DNA from: Favolaschia claudopus
Lineage: Eukaryota > Basidiomycota > Agaricomycetes > Agaricales > Mycenaceae
Reading direction: 5' to 3'
Length of the DNA stretch: 64,000 nt
Assembly: GCA_037176885.1 (NCBI GenBank)
Contig: JAWWNJ010000011.1
Location: 2,542,001-2,606,000 of the forward strand
Shown: positions 32,775 to 45,421 of the stretch, one piece after another
Layout of the letters: every line of letters starts with the position of its first letter
How positions within the stretch are numbered: the first letter of the stretch is position 1
Program-made: the position numbers and the translations under genes
The notes under the pieces: generated by a model
The model's database searches: none
Seen by the model: only the letters and a program-made list of their open reading frames with translations
What the model was told of the DNA's origin: nothing

Positions 32775-35546
32775 CTACAGCACATATCTGAAGTCGCGAT
32801 TTTGACCATCTGTAAGGTCCAAGAATTCCTGCAGAAGAATGAAATCGTAAATCCAGCCCGAATGAAATCGAATTCGAACTGACCTTGTCCACCTTAACCT
32901 TCTCCGGCACGCCATCAGGCGAGATCCGCTCGATGTAGACGTTGTCGTACTCATCCGAAGGCGGCTCACGGTCGCGCCTCTTGTTTTCGGCCGAAAGCTC
33001 CCAGCGAATAAGGAGTATGAAGAGCATATCCAAAATGAAGCAGCCATTGATGATGCCCCACGGAACGCGATTGCGGGGTTTGTATTCGTCCTGCAATTAG
33101 GCGTCACATCGTGTTAGTGTCTCGGATTTTGCGGAAACGAAAATCTACCTTCCACATGAATGGTCCGACTGCATTCCCGACGCACTAACCGCTTTGCGTT
33201 AATGATCGGTCTCAGAAATGGTTGAAATATCGTACATATGCGATGAGCAGCATGGCGTTGTTAGTAACACGCTTGGTGTGTCCCGCAGTGACGGAGGTAA
33301 GCCATGCAACCACAATCACTGAAAATTCGTGACCGTTTAGTAATGGCAAGTAGAGATAGAATGTGTCTTACCGTAGGCAGTGGTGCCGAGACCTTCACCA
33401 CAGAGTCAATGTCAGACCACCCTGAAAGAAATCGACCCACCGGAGACCCAAAGCGCACAGAGAAGTCCGACCTTGTTACTCCACGGAAGCGTCATGATGA
33501 GGATTCCGCCGAGCAGATTCGGCAACTTCCAGAGACACGCGGTGATTCCGCGTTGGTTCGTTCTCGCTGCGACGTGGACACCAACGACAATGGTTATGAT
33601 GGATATCACACCGTCGACGCAGGTGAGCAGGGTTGTTTGGAGGACGGTGAATCCGAAGGAGTTGACGATGAGGGGTTTTTGGTTTCTGTTCGGTATTATG
33701 ACGGCTGGACTGTAGGAAGGAGCGCCACTTACGATAGGCTGTGTGGATTGAGAGTCTATTAGCCCGGGAAATGAACTTATCGTAGGGGTTGCGCTTACCT
33801 GTTAGGAACCTGAGTAACGGCAGAAAATGCGGCGAAGAGCCATGTCTTGCGGTCTCGCAAAGCTTCGAACATCCTACCCAAATATCAGAGAATCCACCCC
33901 AATCGAACATCCGAGTACCTACTGTTCCTTCTTGAAATGCTTATTCTCAATTCCAGTCTGGTTCTCCTGTTGATAGATAATTCTAGTGAGTTTCTCAATA
34001 AAAAGGATCTTCTATGAAATCACCTTGATGCGTAAAACAGCCAGTTGTCGTTCGCGGGGAGTGAGGAACCAAGCGGTGGTCGGCGAATCGGGAAACAGAA
34101 ACCTTTCCACACTGTGAATATTAAAATTACCAGAGAGCATGAACGTGGCGCACCAGAAACAGACGGCAGTTATCAGAGTCATGATTCCGGTGATGAGCAT
34201 GAGCCATTGCCACGGAGCGATCCTGCCTGGCTTGATGTGCAGGATACCGAAACTGAGGAATCCGGAGATGATTTGCGCTTTATTTTAGCGAAAACGATCA
34301 AGATGATTGCCGCGAAAGACACAGAGAAAACCGTACCAAAGCCGTTCATGAAGACTTGAGACCGCTTCAGCACCCACGAACGAATGATGTGAATGACGAC
34401 AACGTACACCAATATCCAACACGAATCCCTTGTTCTCTGCGCGTATAAAACATCGCTGTGACGAAGAGAAAACTGGGCCGCTGTAAGTGAGCAATGTTTT
34501 CCAGAATCAATGACGATTCGCATACCCTGCGGTCATGGTTCTGAGAAGACGGCGATAAGCAGGAGTTGATGGTTTTCAGGGTACATGGGAACTGCCTCAC
34601 CCCTCACATGCGCCGAGAAGAGTCCGGACAACCATTAAGCCAGCGAAGTTGTGGCATGCGGCATGGCAGCAAAGAGACACCGCCCAAAGGAAGACGTTGA
34701 AGCTGTTGAACGTGTCTTGTTAGAGGACCAGAACGCGGGTATGATTCAATGAACGAACCTCATCCATTTAGCAATAGGGAATCGCTGCAGAGCTAAATTT
34801 TGCGGGAATTGCATAACGAGGTAAGAGAGATAGAAGATTGTGCCCAGCCTCATTGGTGGATGATGATAAGTTCCGATGTTGAGCGGCGAGGAAAGAGACC
34901 GAGGACTCACCAGTTGTATCTAGAATTCGTTGATTGATACCAATGTACAGAAGCACGAGTAGGAAGTAGCAGCTCACTGGTCTGTGGTCAAATGCGCTCC
35001 CTGCCTGACAAAAGATTCCTGAGATGCGAAGTACCGAAAAGCTGGGACAAATCACTTACTTGATTCCGAGGATAGCAGCATTTCCGAGGGTTGTTTTATC
35101 TGAGAGATGGCGATCGAGACTGTATCCGAGAAGGAGGAAATCGAGTCTTACCCATAAACTGAACCCTATCATGTATCGCGTATATAAGTGATGGATAGGA
35201 TGAGAAAGATTTACATACCAGTACAGGACTAGAGTTGTGCATGAGACGTGGCAATAACGACAGGCACGCAAAGGGAACGTACCACACATCAAGGGAAGGA
35301 CGTGACGATCGATTTTCTTGCTGAAAATATCAGTGAGCGCGCGGTAGGCGAGAAAAATCAAGTTTCAGTTGCCCACCGGATTCTGATAGCTTCAGCGGGA
35401 TCGAGTTCAGCAACGTCCACTCCCGCCGCGACGATTGCTCCAGTGTCCACGTCGTCGACGGACACCGAGACATCGTGAACGGTGTCCTTTGTGTCGTACT
35501 CGGCCTTTTCGTCGATTCGCTTGTCGTTGCTGCTGCGGCTGCTCAT
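32775..35546 (-). CDS. Allantoate-permease-like MFS transporter, copy 2 (inverted paralogue)
   Basis: Starts MSSRSSNDKRIDEKAEYDT and ends DGQNRDFRYVL, with the same order of blocks as the plus-strand copy at 24756-27589. Examples are TACLWKLPNLLGGILIMTLP, MFYTRREQGIRVGYW and FPDSPTTAWFLTPRERQL. Micro-exons at the same positions are conserved: 10 nt TCCTGTACTG, 14 nt GGTTCAGTTTATGG and 9 nt ATACAACTG. No disabling mutation was noticed, though not every junction was phased. It is convergent with copy 1 and presumably transports the same or a related anion. Identity to copy 1 is uneven: one late intron is about 86% identical while the next is unalignable. Confidence 0.83.
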
Positions 35547-38266
35547 AGTGAGACGAGGAGGGAATAGCAGGGAGTTGAAAATCACACATACCAGAAAGTC
35601 TGTAGCTAAATACTCTGTAAACTGAACCCAGAATAGCGCAGGTGGCGGGTTGAGATCCTGTTCGATAATGTTATCAACCAATGAACTTCAACGGTGCCGA
35701 AGTAAGAAGTTTAGACAAAGCGGGTTGAATTAGAGTGGGTATTATTTACCTTTACGGGCTAAAGAAGTGGAGCATTCGTTCTGCGATAATCAGCCGATTG
35801 TACGGGGGTAAAACTTGGAGATTTAGGGAAAGTGTCTGAAGTCTGTAAATGGGTTATAGACATTTGCGTGGCGAGTTGGCGTAAATTGCGGAAATTGCTA
35901 CGCGAGTTCTACGGATAAAGATCGCGAACTGAGGGAGACTCACTGTCAATTCCTGATCACGGGGCGGGGGATTGAGGTTCGTTAATTATAGCACGCCGCT
36001 AGAATATGCGGAGCCGTACGTACCAAGTTAGAATTTGTCTTGGCTGTATCACACGGGATATCATGAGACAGTTTAGTTCATTCCTGAGCCAGGTTCTGTG
36101 AACGGGCGCAGTCAAGTCAGCAAAAACGCAGAATATTTGATTCGATGCTTCGCGGTCACGCGGGAGATTAGACGCCTAAATTCGCGAAAATATGAAGGTC
36201 CGGTGCCGACTGATCCTAGGAGACAGTTAGATACTGTTTGAATGAAAACCATTTGAGAATTGCAACGCAAAATCGATTCGTGCGAGACCGCTCGAATGCG
36301 CGACATCGTGGCGGAGCTATGCCACTAACAGTGGCGTACGCCACCGCTGGGAGCGAATATATTGGGCTTCTTCCTATTACTTAAAACTGTATAGGGAAGG
36401 TGCCGTATGAGTATGAGGAAATTGGAGTAAAAAGTCAAGCACATACCAGTCGAAGCGGGTGCTGCTCAGCGAGTGAACGCGTTAAGCCAGCTTGTAGCGA
36501 TATTAAGAAAAGTAGCACCAGGATTGCGGTTTTCGTGATGTTTGCCGTCCAAATCGCGAGTAGGAACATTCTGCTTCGAGGCTTACAGAGTCTCGAATTG
36601 TCTGAATTCGGCCCTCATTTGGCAGAGCTCTGAGCGGCGGTCAACCCTAGCCAAATCTTTCGACGATTTGGCCCGGAGAACCAAGGCTGATGCCTCTGTT
36701 GAGAAACGGGCGAATTCAATCTTGCACGCGAATTCGAAACTGGCATGGTGGTGGTAGAGGACAAGTCACGAATGACACGTTCACAGATCACATGCCCGCG
36801 GGAATGTCGAATCGCGAACAGTCACATCACATGGCCAAAGCGTGACGACACTTACTTCCTCGTTCGAATTCTAGAGTCTCGTCAGGAGCGCCAGCAAGTG
36901 AATAGCATGATTAGGTCCTGCGAGCTCCTTTCGCTAAAACTAAAAGCTCTGATGTGTATTTACCTCGACGATCGATTGGAGGCATAAATGATGAAGGAAC
37001 GGCTGATTGGATTGTATAATAAACATTCTTCGAACTTCGTCTCAGTTGAAACGAAAGAATCTCCAGTGAGCCATCATCTGTTCATTTCACCGCTTAATTT
37101 ACTGCTTTACTCTACTCGGAGGCGTCAATGCATCTTCACACTGTCAACGAATTCGTGACCACTGAATGCTTCAATGTGTGTAATGTTCGAAACACTCAGT
37201 AAAGCTTACACCGCAGCTCAAAAGCCAAGGGATCAAGGTCGGAATCAGGCAGAATTAGCCTACAATAATATAACGAGAAGAGCAGTACCTACACACGACA
37301 GCAGATTTTCAACGGGCCCCCTCGGCTTTGGGGTCGTGTAGTCTGATGATCCTCTCAAGTAGGTCACAGTCGAGGGAATGCTAATACTCATCGAGATCTG
37401 GTTGCAGCTGATTCTCCGGATGCACACAATAGGAATTGATGCATATCTCCCAGCATCCTACTACCGCCAGAAAACCATTCACAACACTACCTGAGCTTTG
37501 GCAATATCGCCGCCTTCGAGCACATTATCATGATGCTTTTATCGAAGTACTTGCGAAAATTGTTTAAAAATTCTGGCGGGATCCAGTTTCTGGCGCGCAT
37601 GGCTGCCATACTAGCCAGAGCAATCAGACTGCGCCATAGCCGCCAGAGAGATTCTGTTTTCCTGATGCGGGAGGACGCTTCCCATGGCGGACTCTCACTC
37701 GTCGTGGGTCAAATGCCGCGACTGCGAGCCATATAACAACGGGCCCCGTTCGACGATCGTACTACGCGCCTGGATCTACGTCTACCTCGACAAGCTTACC
37801 CTTGTATTGCGGCATGATCCCAGTGCCAATGTTACGAGTACTTTTAAGTAGTCGTTCTTTTAGAATCCTACATGAGCCATTTCGCTCTGATCCCATCATG
37901 TCCCGTTTTTTCGTTGTAATGAAAACGCTGTTTATTCCCACGCTTTCTGTAATGCCTCTTGACATTGATTACAACCGCTTCTAATGCCCATCATATTTTT
38001 GTGACCGTGTGAAAAGCAGAAATGATGCGGTTAATTCTGTCTCCGGCATTCGATGCCGAACTATTCCCGCTGCCAATGCGAGCTGGTCAGCGCGCTAGCG
38101 CTGACCGAGCGAGCTTTGGTCCTCGTAGCTCTGGATCAAGATCTCATTGGTACTCATAACTAATTGTTGGGCCATGTAAAATTGATGTAAATCGAAAATT
38201 CTAGCGTCGCAGGGGAAACTTGACCAGCCAACCAGCCAACAATAGTGAAATCAAAGCGAGTTTGAA
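35547..38266. other. Gene-poor stretch, 2.7 kb
   Basis: No coding region is supported. The AT content is higher than in neighbouring genes and stop codons are dense in all frames. Palindrome-like TTCTGGCGGG/CGCCAGAG motifs occur near 37570-37650. Confidence 0.45.
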
Positions 38267-39331
38267 ATGAGTGTGAAGCAGGTGATTAAAGCACCCCACA
38301 CAGACGACGCTGCACCCCCCTTCGACACCTCATTTGCCGCTGGTATGACCGTGGTGCGCACGCACTACTCGTCGAGAGTGTCTCCGTTTGAGACGACATC
38401 AACATCGAATAAGTACGAGGATGACATCAAGGTAGCGATACGCGGACGCGCTCGTTTCCTCTTCGCGCCGACCCAACCTCCTCCCACGTCCGATGCACCT
38501 CATCCACCCTCAAACATGCGTATGCACCTCTTCTCAACCCCCGCAGACACAACCTCAAACGTACCGACGGAACACACTTCCCTTGCTCGCACCACCCTAC
38601 ATCCACCACACCTGCCTTCGATACCTCGTCGTCACCGACCGGCTGGTATCATCCAGGCTACATCCACGTCACGGACGGCTTCTCCTCACCACCACCCCGC
38701 GCACTGCGCAGACGACGCCGCACCCCCCGCCTTCGACACCTCACTCATCCCACTCAAAACACCTCCTCATCCCATCTCGCCCGCCGCACGTATCATTCGC
38801 GCTACCCCCGTCCCCCGTCATCATCGAGGCCAACGCGGGCATCTCCCGCCATCACCACACTCCGCACAGACGACCGGACGGCGGACGACACCGCTCCCGC
38901 ATCCTCATCCTCACCTTTACGCTGCACCGCCGCACAATGGGGCACATCCCGCGTTCGACGCCTCGTCCCCTTCACGCTGGGCGCTGCACACCGCACGTAC
39001 ACTCCGAGTCTCCCATGCTCCTCGTCATCCTCCACCATCCCATCCCACCGCATGGGGCATCCCGTCAGATCCGCCTACCATCTACCACCCGCCTCCTCAC
39101 CTCTCCTCCCCACACACACTCCCCCCCGGTCCACCAGCCCGCCTTCCCACCGTAACAGAAGAAAAGAAACGAAGGAAACACCCACACACGGAATCGGCAC
39201 CCTCATCCAATTTGAAGTATTCAGGACAGGATGTGCGCCATGTCTTTCGCGGTCCATTTCAGAAGAAGGCAGTCAGCGGGTTTGTTGAAGGGAGAGCAGA
39301 GGAGGGCAAAAAAAGAAGAAGGGTCGAGTAA
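38267..39331 (+). CDS. Hypothetical Pro/His-rich protein with degenerate internal repeats
   Basis: An uninterrupted ATG-to-TAA frame of 354 codons, very rich in Pro, His, Ser, Thr and Ala. Imperfect repeats of DDAAPPxFDTS occur near residues 13, 150 and, degenerate, 229 (HPAFDASSPS). The C-terminus is basic (GKKRRRVE, nuclear-signal-like). No domain is recognised. Another plus-strand frame is also open for 220 codons here (38493-39155), so openness may merely reflect C-rich composition. I would treat it as possible coding only. Confidence 0.3.
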   Translation: MSVKQVIKAPHTDDAAPPFDTSFAAGMTVVRTHYSSRVSPFETTSTSNKYEDDIKVAIRGRARFLFAPTQPPPTSDAPHPPSNMRMHLFSTPADTTSNVPTEHTSLARTTLHPPHLPSIPRRHRPAGIIQATSTSRTASPHHHPAHCADDAAPPAFDTSLIPLKTPPHPISPAARIIRATPVPRHHRGQRGHLPPSPHSAQTTGRRTTPLPHPHPHLYAAPPHNGAHPAFDASSPSRWALHTARTLRVSHAPRHPPPSHPTAWGIPSDPPTIYHPPPHLSSPHTLPPGPPARLPTVTEEKKRRKHPHTESAPSSNLKYSGQDVRHVFRGPFQKKAVSGFVEGRAEEGKKRRRVE

Positions 39332-40810
39332 GGGGAGAAGGAGAGAAGGGAATGTGGTGCTTCCTTACCAGCTCTGCGAAGAATGAGGGAGTTCGAGGCT
39401 GCCGATAATGCCAAACGGATGAACGTCAGACATGTCAAATCGATACGAGAATAGCAAGCTTACCTAGCTGCTAAATTGGCGACCTTGGCAGCCACATGCC
39501 CAACTGACCTAACAATCATGAGGACCACAGAAGGCTGTAAAAGGCATGTCTGAGAGAAACCTACCAAAGATTAGAAAATTGAGGTTCTCGCGCCGTAGTA
39601 TTGCTTGTTAGTGACCGGAGTAGCTGATAAAATGCCCTGATTGAACATGTACAGGGTTCGAGGGAAAGTTAGCCCACCGGAATACATGTCGAGCATGGCT
39701 GAATGGCCGCAAACCCTGGAGTCGCATGAAACGACGTTAGCAGGAAGCCCATACTCGAGCAGCGTGAGCGCATTTAGCAAGAGGTTATCGTTGGGTTATG
39801 TGTCATTGCGGTGTATGTACTATGCGAAATGAGAGAAGGAAACTGGTTTTAAGCAACAATAGCGACGTACCTGGGGACCAGATCTCCTTAATCAACTGCA
39901 TGTAAGCTTCCTGCGGTGTCTGTAGCCATCTTCGTAGATCCAGTGAACGAGATTTACGAGCAAAGGGAGTCCACCCCCATGCGGCCCGCCTTGTCCCTAG
40001 TTTGAATCAGAACCAGACAAGCAGACATATCTAGGCAATGGTATCGGGGAGAAAAGAGTTCTGAGATCACTAGAGAGCCCGCAAACGGCGCTTGGACGCG
40101 TTGAACGCGCGCAACGCCGGATGTTGGCGGGAGACGTAATACAACCCCCGACGCAGTAAGTAATTGGACCGATATCAACGTGTTTTGCCGGCATAGAGCG
40201 CGTTAATGAGCCTTTGGAGTCGTCCTCTATCATATCCAGAAGCATTGGTGGACGGGAACAGACAGAGCGAGTCGCGAGATGAAGGGAAAAGGGAGAGGAG
40301 CGATATGCGATTCTCACGCTGTCATGAGTCACATGCTCTGGCGGACCGGGTTTTCGCCTGTTTTCGCCAAGTCCGAAAGTCAAGTTTCGAAGGGTTCGGC
40401 CGAAAATTCTCCAACATCAAAACAAATCGAGCAATATATTCCTCTGGCAAGCGAATGAGTCGGTTAAATCCCAAAGTCAACTAGCATTGATGAGTGTTGG
40501 GCCAAAGGCAGATCCGCAGATCCGCAGAGAGCCAACTCGTCGACTGGTGGTCAAAGAAAAGAAGTTGAACATCGATTTCAGTGTAAGAACAAGTTGTTGT
40601 CAGAATGCCCAGATTGTGTCGTGGCGTTGCATCCGTAGACATATCGTGCATAGGACCGGAAGGTGTAAGACTAAAAACGGGCTGCCTCGAAAGTGTCGAC
40701 GATTCCGAAATTTTGTGAGTTGATTTTTCGTTGATTTCTCCCGGAGCCCTCAGTTTCTGTCTACGGGTCGACTCGGAATCCATAAGTTAATTCCGTGAGA
40801 GTTGACAACA
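39332..40810. other. Intergenic stretch without a recognised gene
   Basis: Only short unrelated frames; no motif or repeat stands out. Confidence 0.4.
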
Positions 40811-41162
40811 ATGGAAAAGTACGAGTTCTGCCATGCGAAGGCAATGGCCCCCCTCCCCCAAGTTCAAGATTCGGTTTTCCTCAGTGATGCCCTCAGTCTA
40901 GCGGAGGAATGTGAATACTGCCGGTCGAGTGCTTTTCGCGATTTGAGCGCATTTATTGAAGACAAATATCAGCCCGCCGTCAATGAGGCGATAGAAAAGG
41001 TTCTTATATTGGTTTTGCTTCTTCTCCTTTTCGACTCAGTCTTCCTGCTAGGTTCCGCTCGAACTTGTATTCTAGTCACCTATATACGTCCCGAGATGCA
41101 TTCAACTCATTTCCGACGTGTACGCACACCAGATGCACCTGTGTCCGGCCAACATTAATTGA
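40811..41162 (+). CDS. Possible small hypothetical protein
   Basis: A possible two-exon gene. The first exon starts at ATG 40811 (MEKYEFCHAKAMAPLPQ) and ends before GTTCTTAT after NEAIEK. A last exon, ATGCACCTG to TGA at 41160-41162, gives about 72 aa in total. The first exon contains CEYCRSS and an acidic helix-like segment. No family is recognised and no signal peptide is present. It is convergent with the DUF1295-like gene. Confidence 0.3.
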
Positions 41163-41241
41163 TCAATCTACCAGCCCACCAAGTAATACTCACCATTCAA
41201 TCACACCGATCCCCTTCGAAATCCAACCTCTCACACCCGAA

Positions 41242-42343
41242 TCAAACCACCCCAGGAATAATCGCCCATCTCACCCGCCTCGTATACGCCTCCCACTGAG
41301 CACCGTACTTGTGCGCCATGTACCACTCGATGTCGGGGATGCCGCCCGAGTAGAAGATGAGGAATTGAAGTGAGTTGAGAATGAGGGTTATCCAGTACGA
41401 GCCCTATTATAATGATGAGCGAATTCAACGGCCAAAGAGGGACTCGGAAGATGACAAGGGAAGGAGAAGAAAAAGAGGGCGCGAAAGAGAAACTCACCGT
41501 TGCGAGTGAGATGCCAACACGGGAGAGGAAGAATCCGAGGTAGTTTGGGTGCCGGACGACGGACCTGCTTGCGGCGTCAATACAAATCAAAAAACGAAGT
41601 CAAGAACCGAATGAAATAGCAATAAGGGCTGAACGCACCACAACCCCGTATCATCCAATTTCCCTCTATTCCTTGGATCTCCCTTAAATTTCTTCCGGCT
41701 CGCCTCCGCACTGAACTCGATCCCCAGACCTGCCACCAACACCGCGAAACCGATGTATTGATGCCAGTCCAGATATTCGAGAAAGGACGTGCGCGTGAGG
41801 ATGGGGGTGATGGAGGAGAGGGTGTGCACGGTGGCGAGGGTGTTTATGGCGTTGACGAAGGCGTTGTAGAGTGCGACTGAGAGGGAGATGGAGACAGGGA
41901 TGTAGGGGGTTGAGGTGAATGCGTGGGCCTATATGGGGGAGCGTTAGCACGTTAAGTTGCGCGGAGAGGCAGAGGCGAAGAGCGAGCCACGTACATGACG
42001 AACAGCAGCGAGTCCGCACATCCCCACCAGCAGGGTTGGCACGGGACCGATTCCACCCAGTCCAGGACCCAGCGTAATTGGGAGTTGGGCGGCGCGGAAG
42101 CCGAAGAGGGAGAGCAGTCTTACAGCCCATCCGCGCGTAAACAGGAAGTATTGAAGCGGAGCACTAGGGATTCGATTTAGTGAGTCGGAGTTGCATGCCA
42201 GCTACAATTGAAGCGAGAAAGAGCAAGGGGAGGGACGAGACTAACTCGGCAAGACGAACGAGAGCAAATATAACGGTCCCTGAGATGCTGAGGTTGGGAT
42301 TGCCTCGTTGAAAGGGACCAGCAGTGGGTGCTTTTGTCGACAT
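41242..42343 (-). CDS. DUF1295-like (steroid reductase/isoprenylcysteine methyltransferase-like) membrane protein
   Basis: Five exons: 42343-42246, 42163-41995, 41928-41639, 41564-41498 and 41403-41242, giving 261 aa, all in phase. The C-terminal signature is FKGDPRNRGKLDDTGLW then SVVRHPNYLGFFLSRVGISL, with DIEWYMAHKYGAQWEAYTRR near the end. The RHPNYLG box is shared by DUF1295, sterol/steroid reductases and ICMT-type methyltransferases, which bind NADPH or SAM at the membrane. The K-x3-G-K-L-x-D-T-G-L-W spacing favours DUF1295. Hydrophobic segments include PYIPVSISLSVALYNAFVNA and YIGFAVLVAGLGIEFSA. The substrate is unknown. Confidence 0.8.
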
Positions 42344-42781
42344 CGGGAGATGGAGGAGAGGATGCGAAAACTTTGAGATGACGGCATCGGATCACGCAGT
42401 GGGTCAACGCGGTCACGGGACATTTCTCTTTCGCTAACCGTTTTGTTCTCTGGCAAGAGTTGGCCTGAACGCGTTCATGACACACCAGCCTACAACTTGG
42501 ATTTTGAAAGAACACGCAGACATAATGGAAGAAACTACTTAGATCGAGTGTTGAAACCCAAACGGGAAATAGCCAAAAGCCCGTCCCGAGTTGGTCCCGA
42601 CTCAAATTCATCCCAGTACTTCAACACTGAAACTGCATCCACATCAGCAAATCATCAAACTGGTTGCCGTGTTGTCGGCGTTTTCCGGCATTTTGCCGTT
42701 GTTCTGCCAAAATCTGCTGAGAACTGGGCTCGATAGGAGGGTCATATCCATTTGAATCTTAGAGGGAATATGTACTTTATC
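42344..42781. other. Intergenic stretch without a recognised gene
   Basis: Upstream region of the DUF1295-like gene; nothing else recognised. Confidence 0.4.
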
Positions 42782-42783
42782 TA

Positions 42784-43189
42784 CTATCGTGCCAAATAGG
42801 TCTGGATTTGCACAACAGGTCTGGATTTTCAATTTTTCTCTTCTCCCTTTTCGATTTGGACCTCCGGACTTTTCGGAATCTGTTTGTATGCTATTGGGCT
42901 ATAGATCCTGCAAGTTTCGTAGCGATACGGCCAAAGGAAGGCAGTAAGAAAAACGGGCTTTCATCAAGGTATTTTGATGGATTGACAGGACAGATCAAAA
43001 ACCTCGAGAAAACGGCGAACGTTTCTTGACATTGGACTTGCATGAAATCGTGAGGATTTTAGCTCTACCCATAGTGAATTGGTACCGGAATAAATGCCGA
43101 AAAATCCGGAGACCCAAAGTGCAAAGGGAGGAGAGAAAAATTGAAAATCCAGACCCATTGTGAAAATCCAGACCTATTTGGCACGATAG
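42784..43189. mobile_element. MITE, 406 bp, TA-flanked (Tc1/mariner-like)
   Basis: Long inverted ends start CTATCGTGCCAAATAGG on both sides and continue through TCTGGATTTTC and TTTTTCTCT blocks for roughly 90 bp with mismatches. The dinucleotide TA flanks the element at 42782-42783 and 43190-43191. A TA target duplication with long TIRs fits a Tc1/mariner-type non-autonomous element. No transposase is present. GGTCTGGATTTT-like sequence is repeated twice inside each arm. Confidence 0.82.
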
Positions 43190-43191
43190 TA

Positions 43192-45421
43192 TAGCTCACA
43201 TTGTGCACTTTAAACAAAATTTTCTGCGCAGCCGTTGTTGCGCGCAAACGAAAAGAGATCAGGCGTTGTCAAAAAAAAGGCTTGGCGTTGTGGTCACCGT
43301 GCGTTGTGGCATTTTGGTGCGTTTTTCGGCGTTTTTCGGTGTTTTTCGGTGTTGTACAACGCCACAACCAGTTTCGTAAAACACTGATGCACCTCAAAAT
43401 GAGCTGTCTACTAGACTAAATATCCATGCCAACGAGCAAGGAAAAAGGAAAGTGGCATCTCACTGCTCCGACTTGACCCCGGATCGAACGGCTTTTGTCC
43501 TTGCTTTCCATTCCTTCGAATGCTTGGAAGTTGCGGACCGTCCGCTGTCAAGTCTTGCTTCGCATGCTCCCACCCCCGTATTGACTCCTGGATATGATTT
43601 ATTCTGGAAAATTATAAAAATAAATGGTTTCGATTTACGACCACGATCTGACTCTCGAGTCGAACGAGAGTGAATGGTGGGAGAAGGTAAAATCCGGTGA
43701 AGTCCGGAGAAGGTCTTGGCATTGGGGTCCGTGCGCAACACGTGTTGCCGAGCCCATGGTTGACTTTGATGGGCATCTTTTGCCTCTTACCACCACCACT
43801 GCGGCCGCCCTTCCGCTTTCCTGCCTACAAACGACCCCCCGCTGCCACCAATTACTCCGCAACCGTCGTTTAAGCAACCCTTCAAGCCTTCCCTCGCCTC
43901 TCTTCAAGTCGTGCATGGCTCAAGTCTTGAATTCTAAACTCAGCTCGATGCGGCGTATATCTCAAGTCTTCGAAGTCCCTCAAGCCTTATAGCCATCCTC
44001 CTCAAGTCTTAGTCTTATATATACAGCTCTGGATTCTCAAGTGCTTCTTACATCTCAAGCTTTTCACACATCAAGCTCGAATCTCAAGATGTCGACAAGA
44101 CGACCTTTTCAATCAATTCTTTCAAGTCGCGGTGTCCGCTATCCTCAAGAGTCAAGGTATTCAAGGTAATTAGGCGCTCTATCACCAAGATTCAGGCTGT
44201 GCTCTCCTCAGGGTCGGTGGCTAGGCGGAAGGATACGATGGTCGCGCATGGAGCCTTTGAATGAGTATGTAATCGTTTTATTTTGCCTGCGCTTCGTCAC
44301 TGATTCTTTCTGTCCTCGTTTACTTGCACCTACCACCATATAGGTCGCGCCTGCTTTCCCTCGCTGCCCGATCGAACCATCCACGCCATCAGACTGTAAG
44401 ATATGGTACAGGTGCGCTCTTTCCCCCCTTTCCTCTTCTCTTTCCTTGCTGTTCCATGTTGTACATAGGAGAATAAATATGATTTGCTGTCGTAATGAAA
44501 GGATTTTGAGCATACAACGAGTACCCGAGCATAGTAGCCCACCGTCAGAATTCATTTCTGGAGAGGTTCTGGCGCCATAATCGTTTATGGCAATATGCGT
44601 GTCGTTTTAGCGCCAGACGCTATTCTGGCAGTGTAACGGTCTGTATTGGCCTGGTGCCAGATCAGCCAGACGCGTTGAGTTTTGCTGATGCGCGGCCCGG
44701 CGCGCGCCCGCTGCTACGCGACCACATTCGAGATGATAGCAAAGGAGGGCTTGGAGGTTTGCACCGGAGACGAGGCGGAGATCTTGTGCCAAAGCCTTAT
44801 CCTGCACCAGGACGAAGAAATTGACCTTCAGCGACTCCTTCGCCGCGTCGTGTGCGACGTCTGCCCAGCCCCGACTGCAAGCTACGGCGAAGACGCCGAC
44901 GCAATTTTGTTGGATATTATATATAGCGGCGCAGATGGTGTTTGAAGATGGGGGCGACAGATTGTATGTCATATTTCGAGAGCGTTAGCTCGATTAGCGA
45001 CTGCAGCTCGTTGAAGTCGTCGAAGTCTGCGAGCATTTCGGCGCCGGGATACCAGTAGTCTGTAGTTTACCGCGCGACAGCTGTCAGGAGGGTCGGGTTA
45101 TTATGTAAACATTTCGAAATGGAAAGAGTTTCCCACACGCCATTTCCGCTATATTCAAGCGGCAGCATCGATTCTGCCTGAATTCTCTATGGGATATAGT
45201 CTGGGTAAGCTATATTAGCACCCCTGTTAATTTAGAATTCTCAATTTTGGCTGAGGAGTGTGCTAAACTCAACCTTTGCGCTGGTTTGCAGCCAACCGGC
45301 ATTAACCGAACGAATTTTGATATCGGCCGTTTCTCTACCTTTTTCGTCCGTTCAAGCGCGTAGGTCAATGAGGCAAAGGTCGAGATTATGGTGGGTGGTC
45401 TAGAATTTTAATTGACGCGCG
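43192..45421. other. Gene-poor stretch with simple repeats
   Basis: Near 43320-43360 a short GTTTTTCGG(T/C) tandem repeat occurs. From 43920 to 44170 TCAAGTC/CTCAAG motifs recur. A plus-strand frame at 44682-44945 (87 codons) opposes an equally open minus frame, so neither is called. Confidence 0.4.

Noticed and set aside
43470..43700. Further copies of the tRNA-headed repeat (CCCCGGATCGAACGG, CTCGAGTCGAACGAG)
   Set aside because: Only the T-arm-like core matches; heads and bodies are not recognisable.
44607..44972. Overlapping opposite-strand frames of 121 and 87 codons
   Set aside because: Neither shows a known motif or splice support; could be a decayed element but evidence is too thin.
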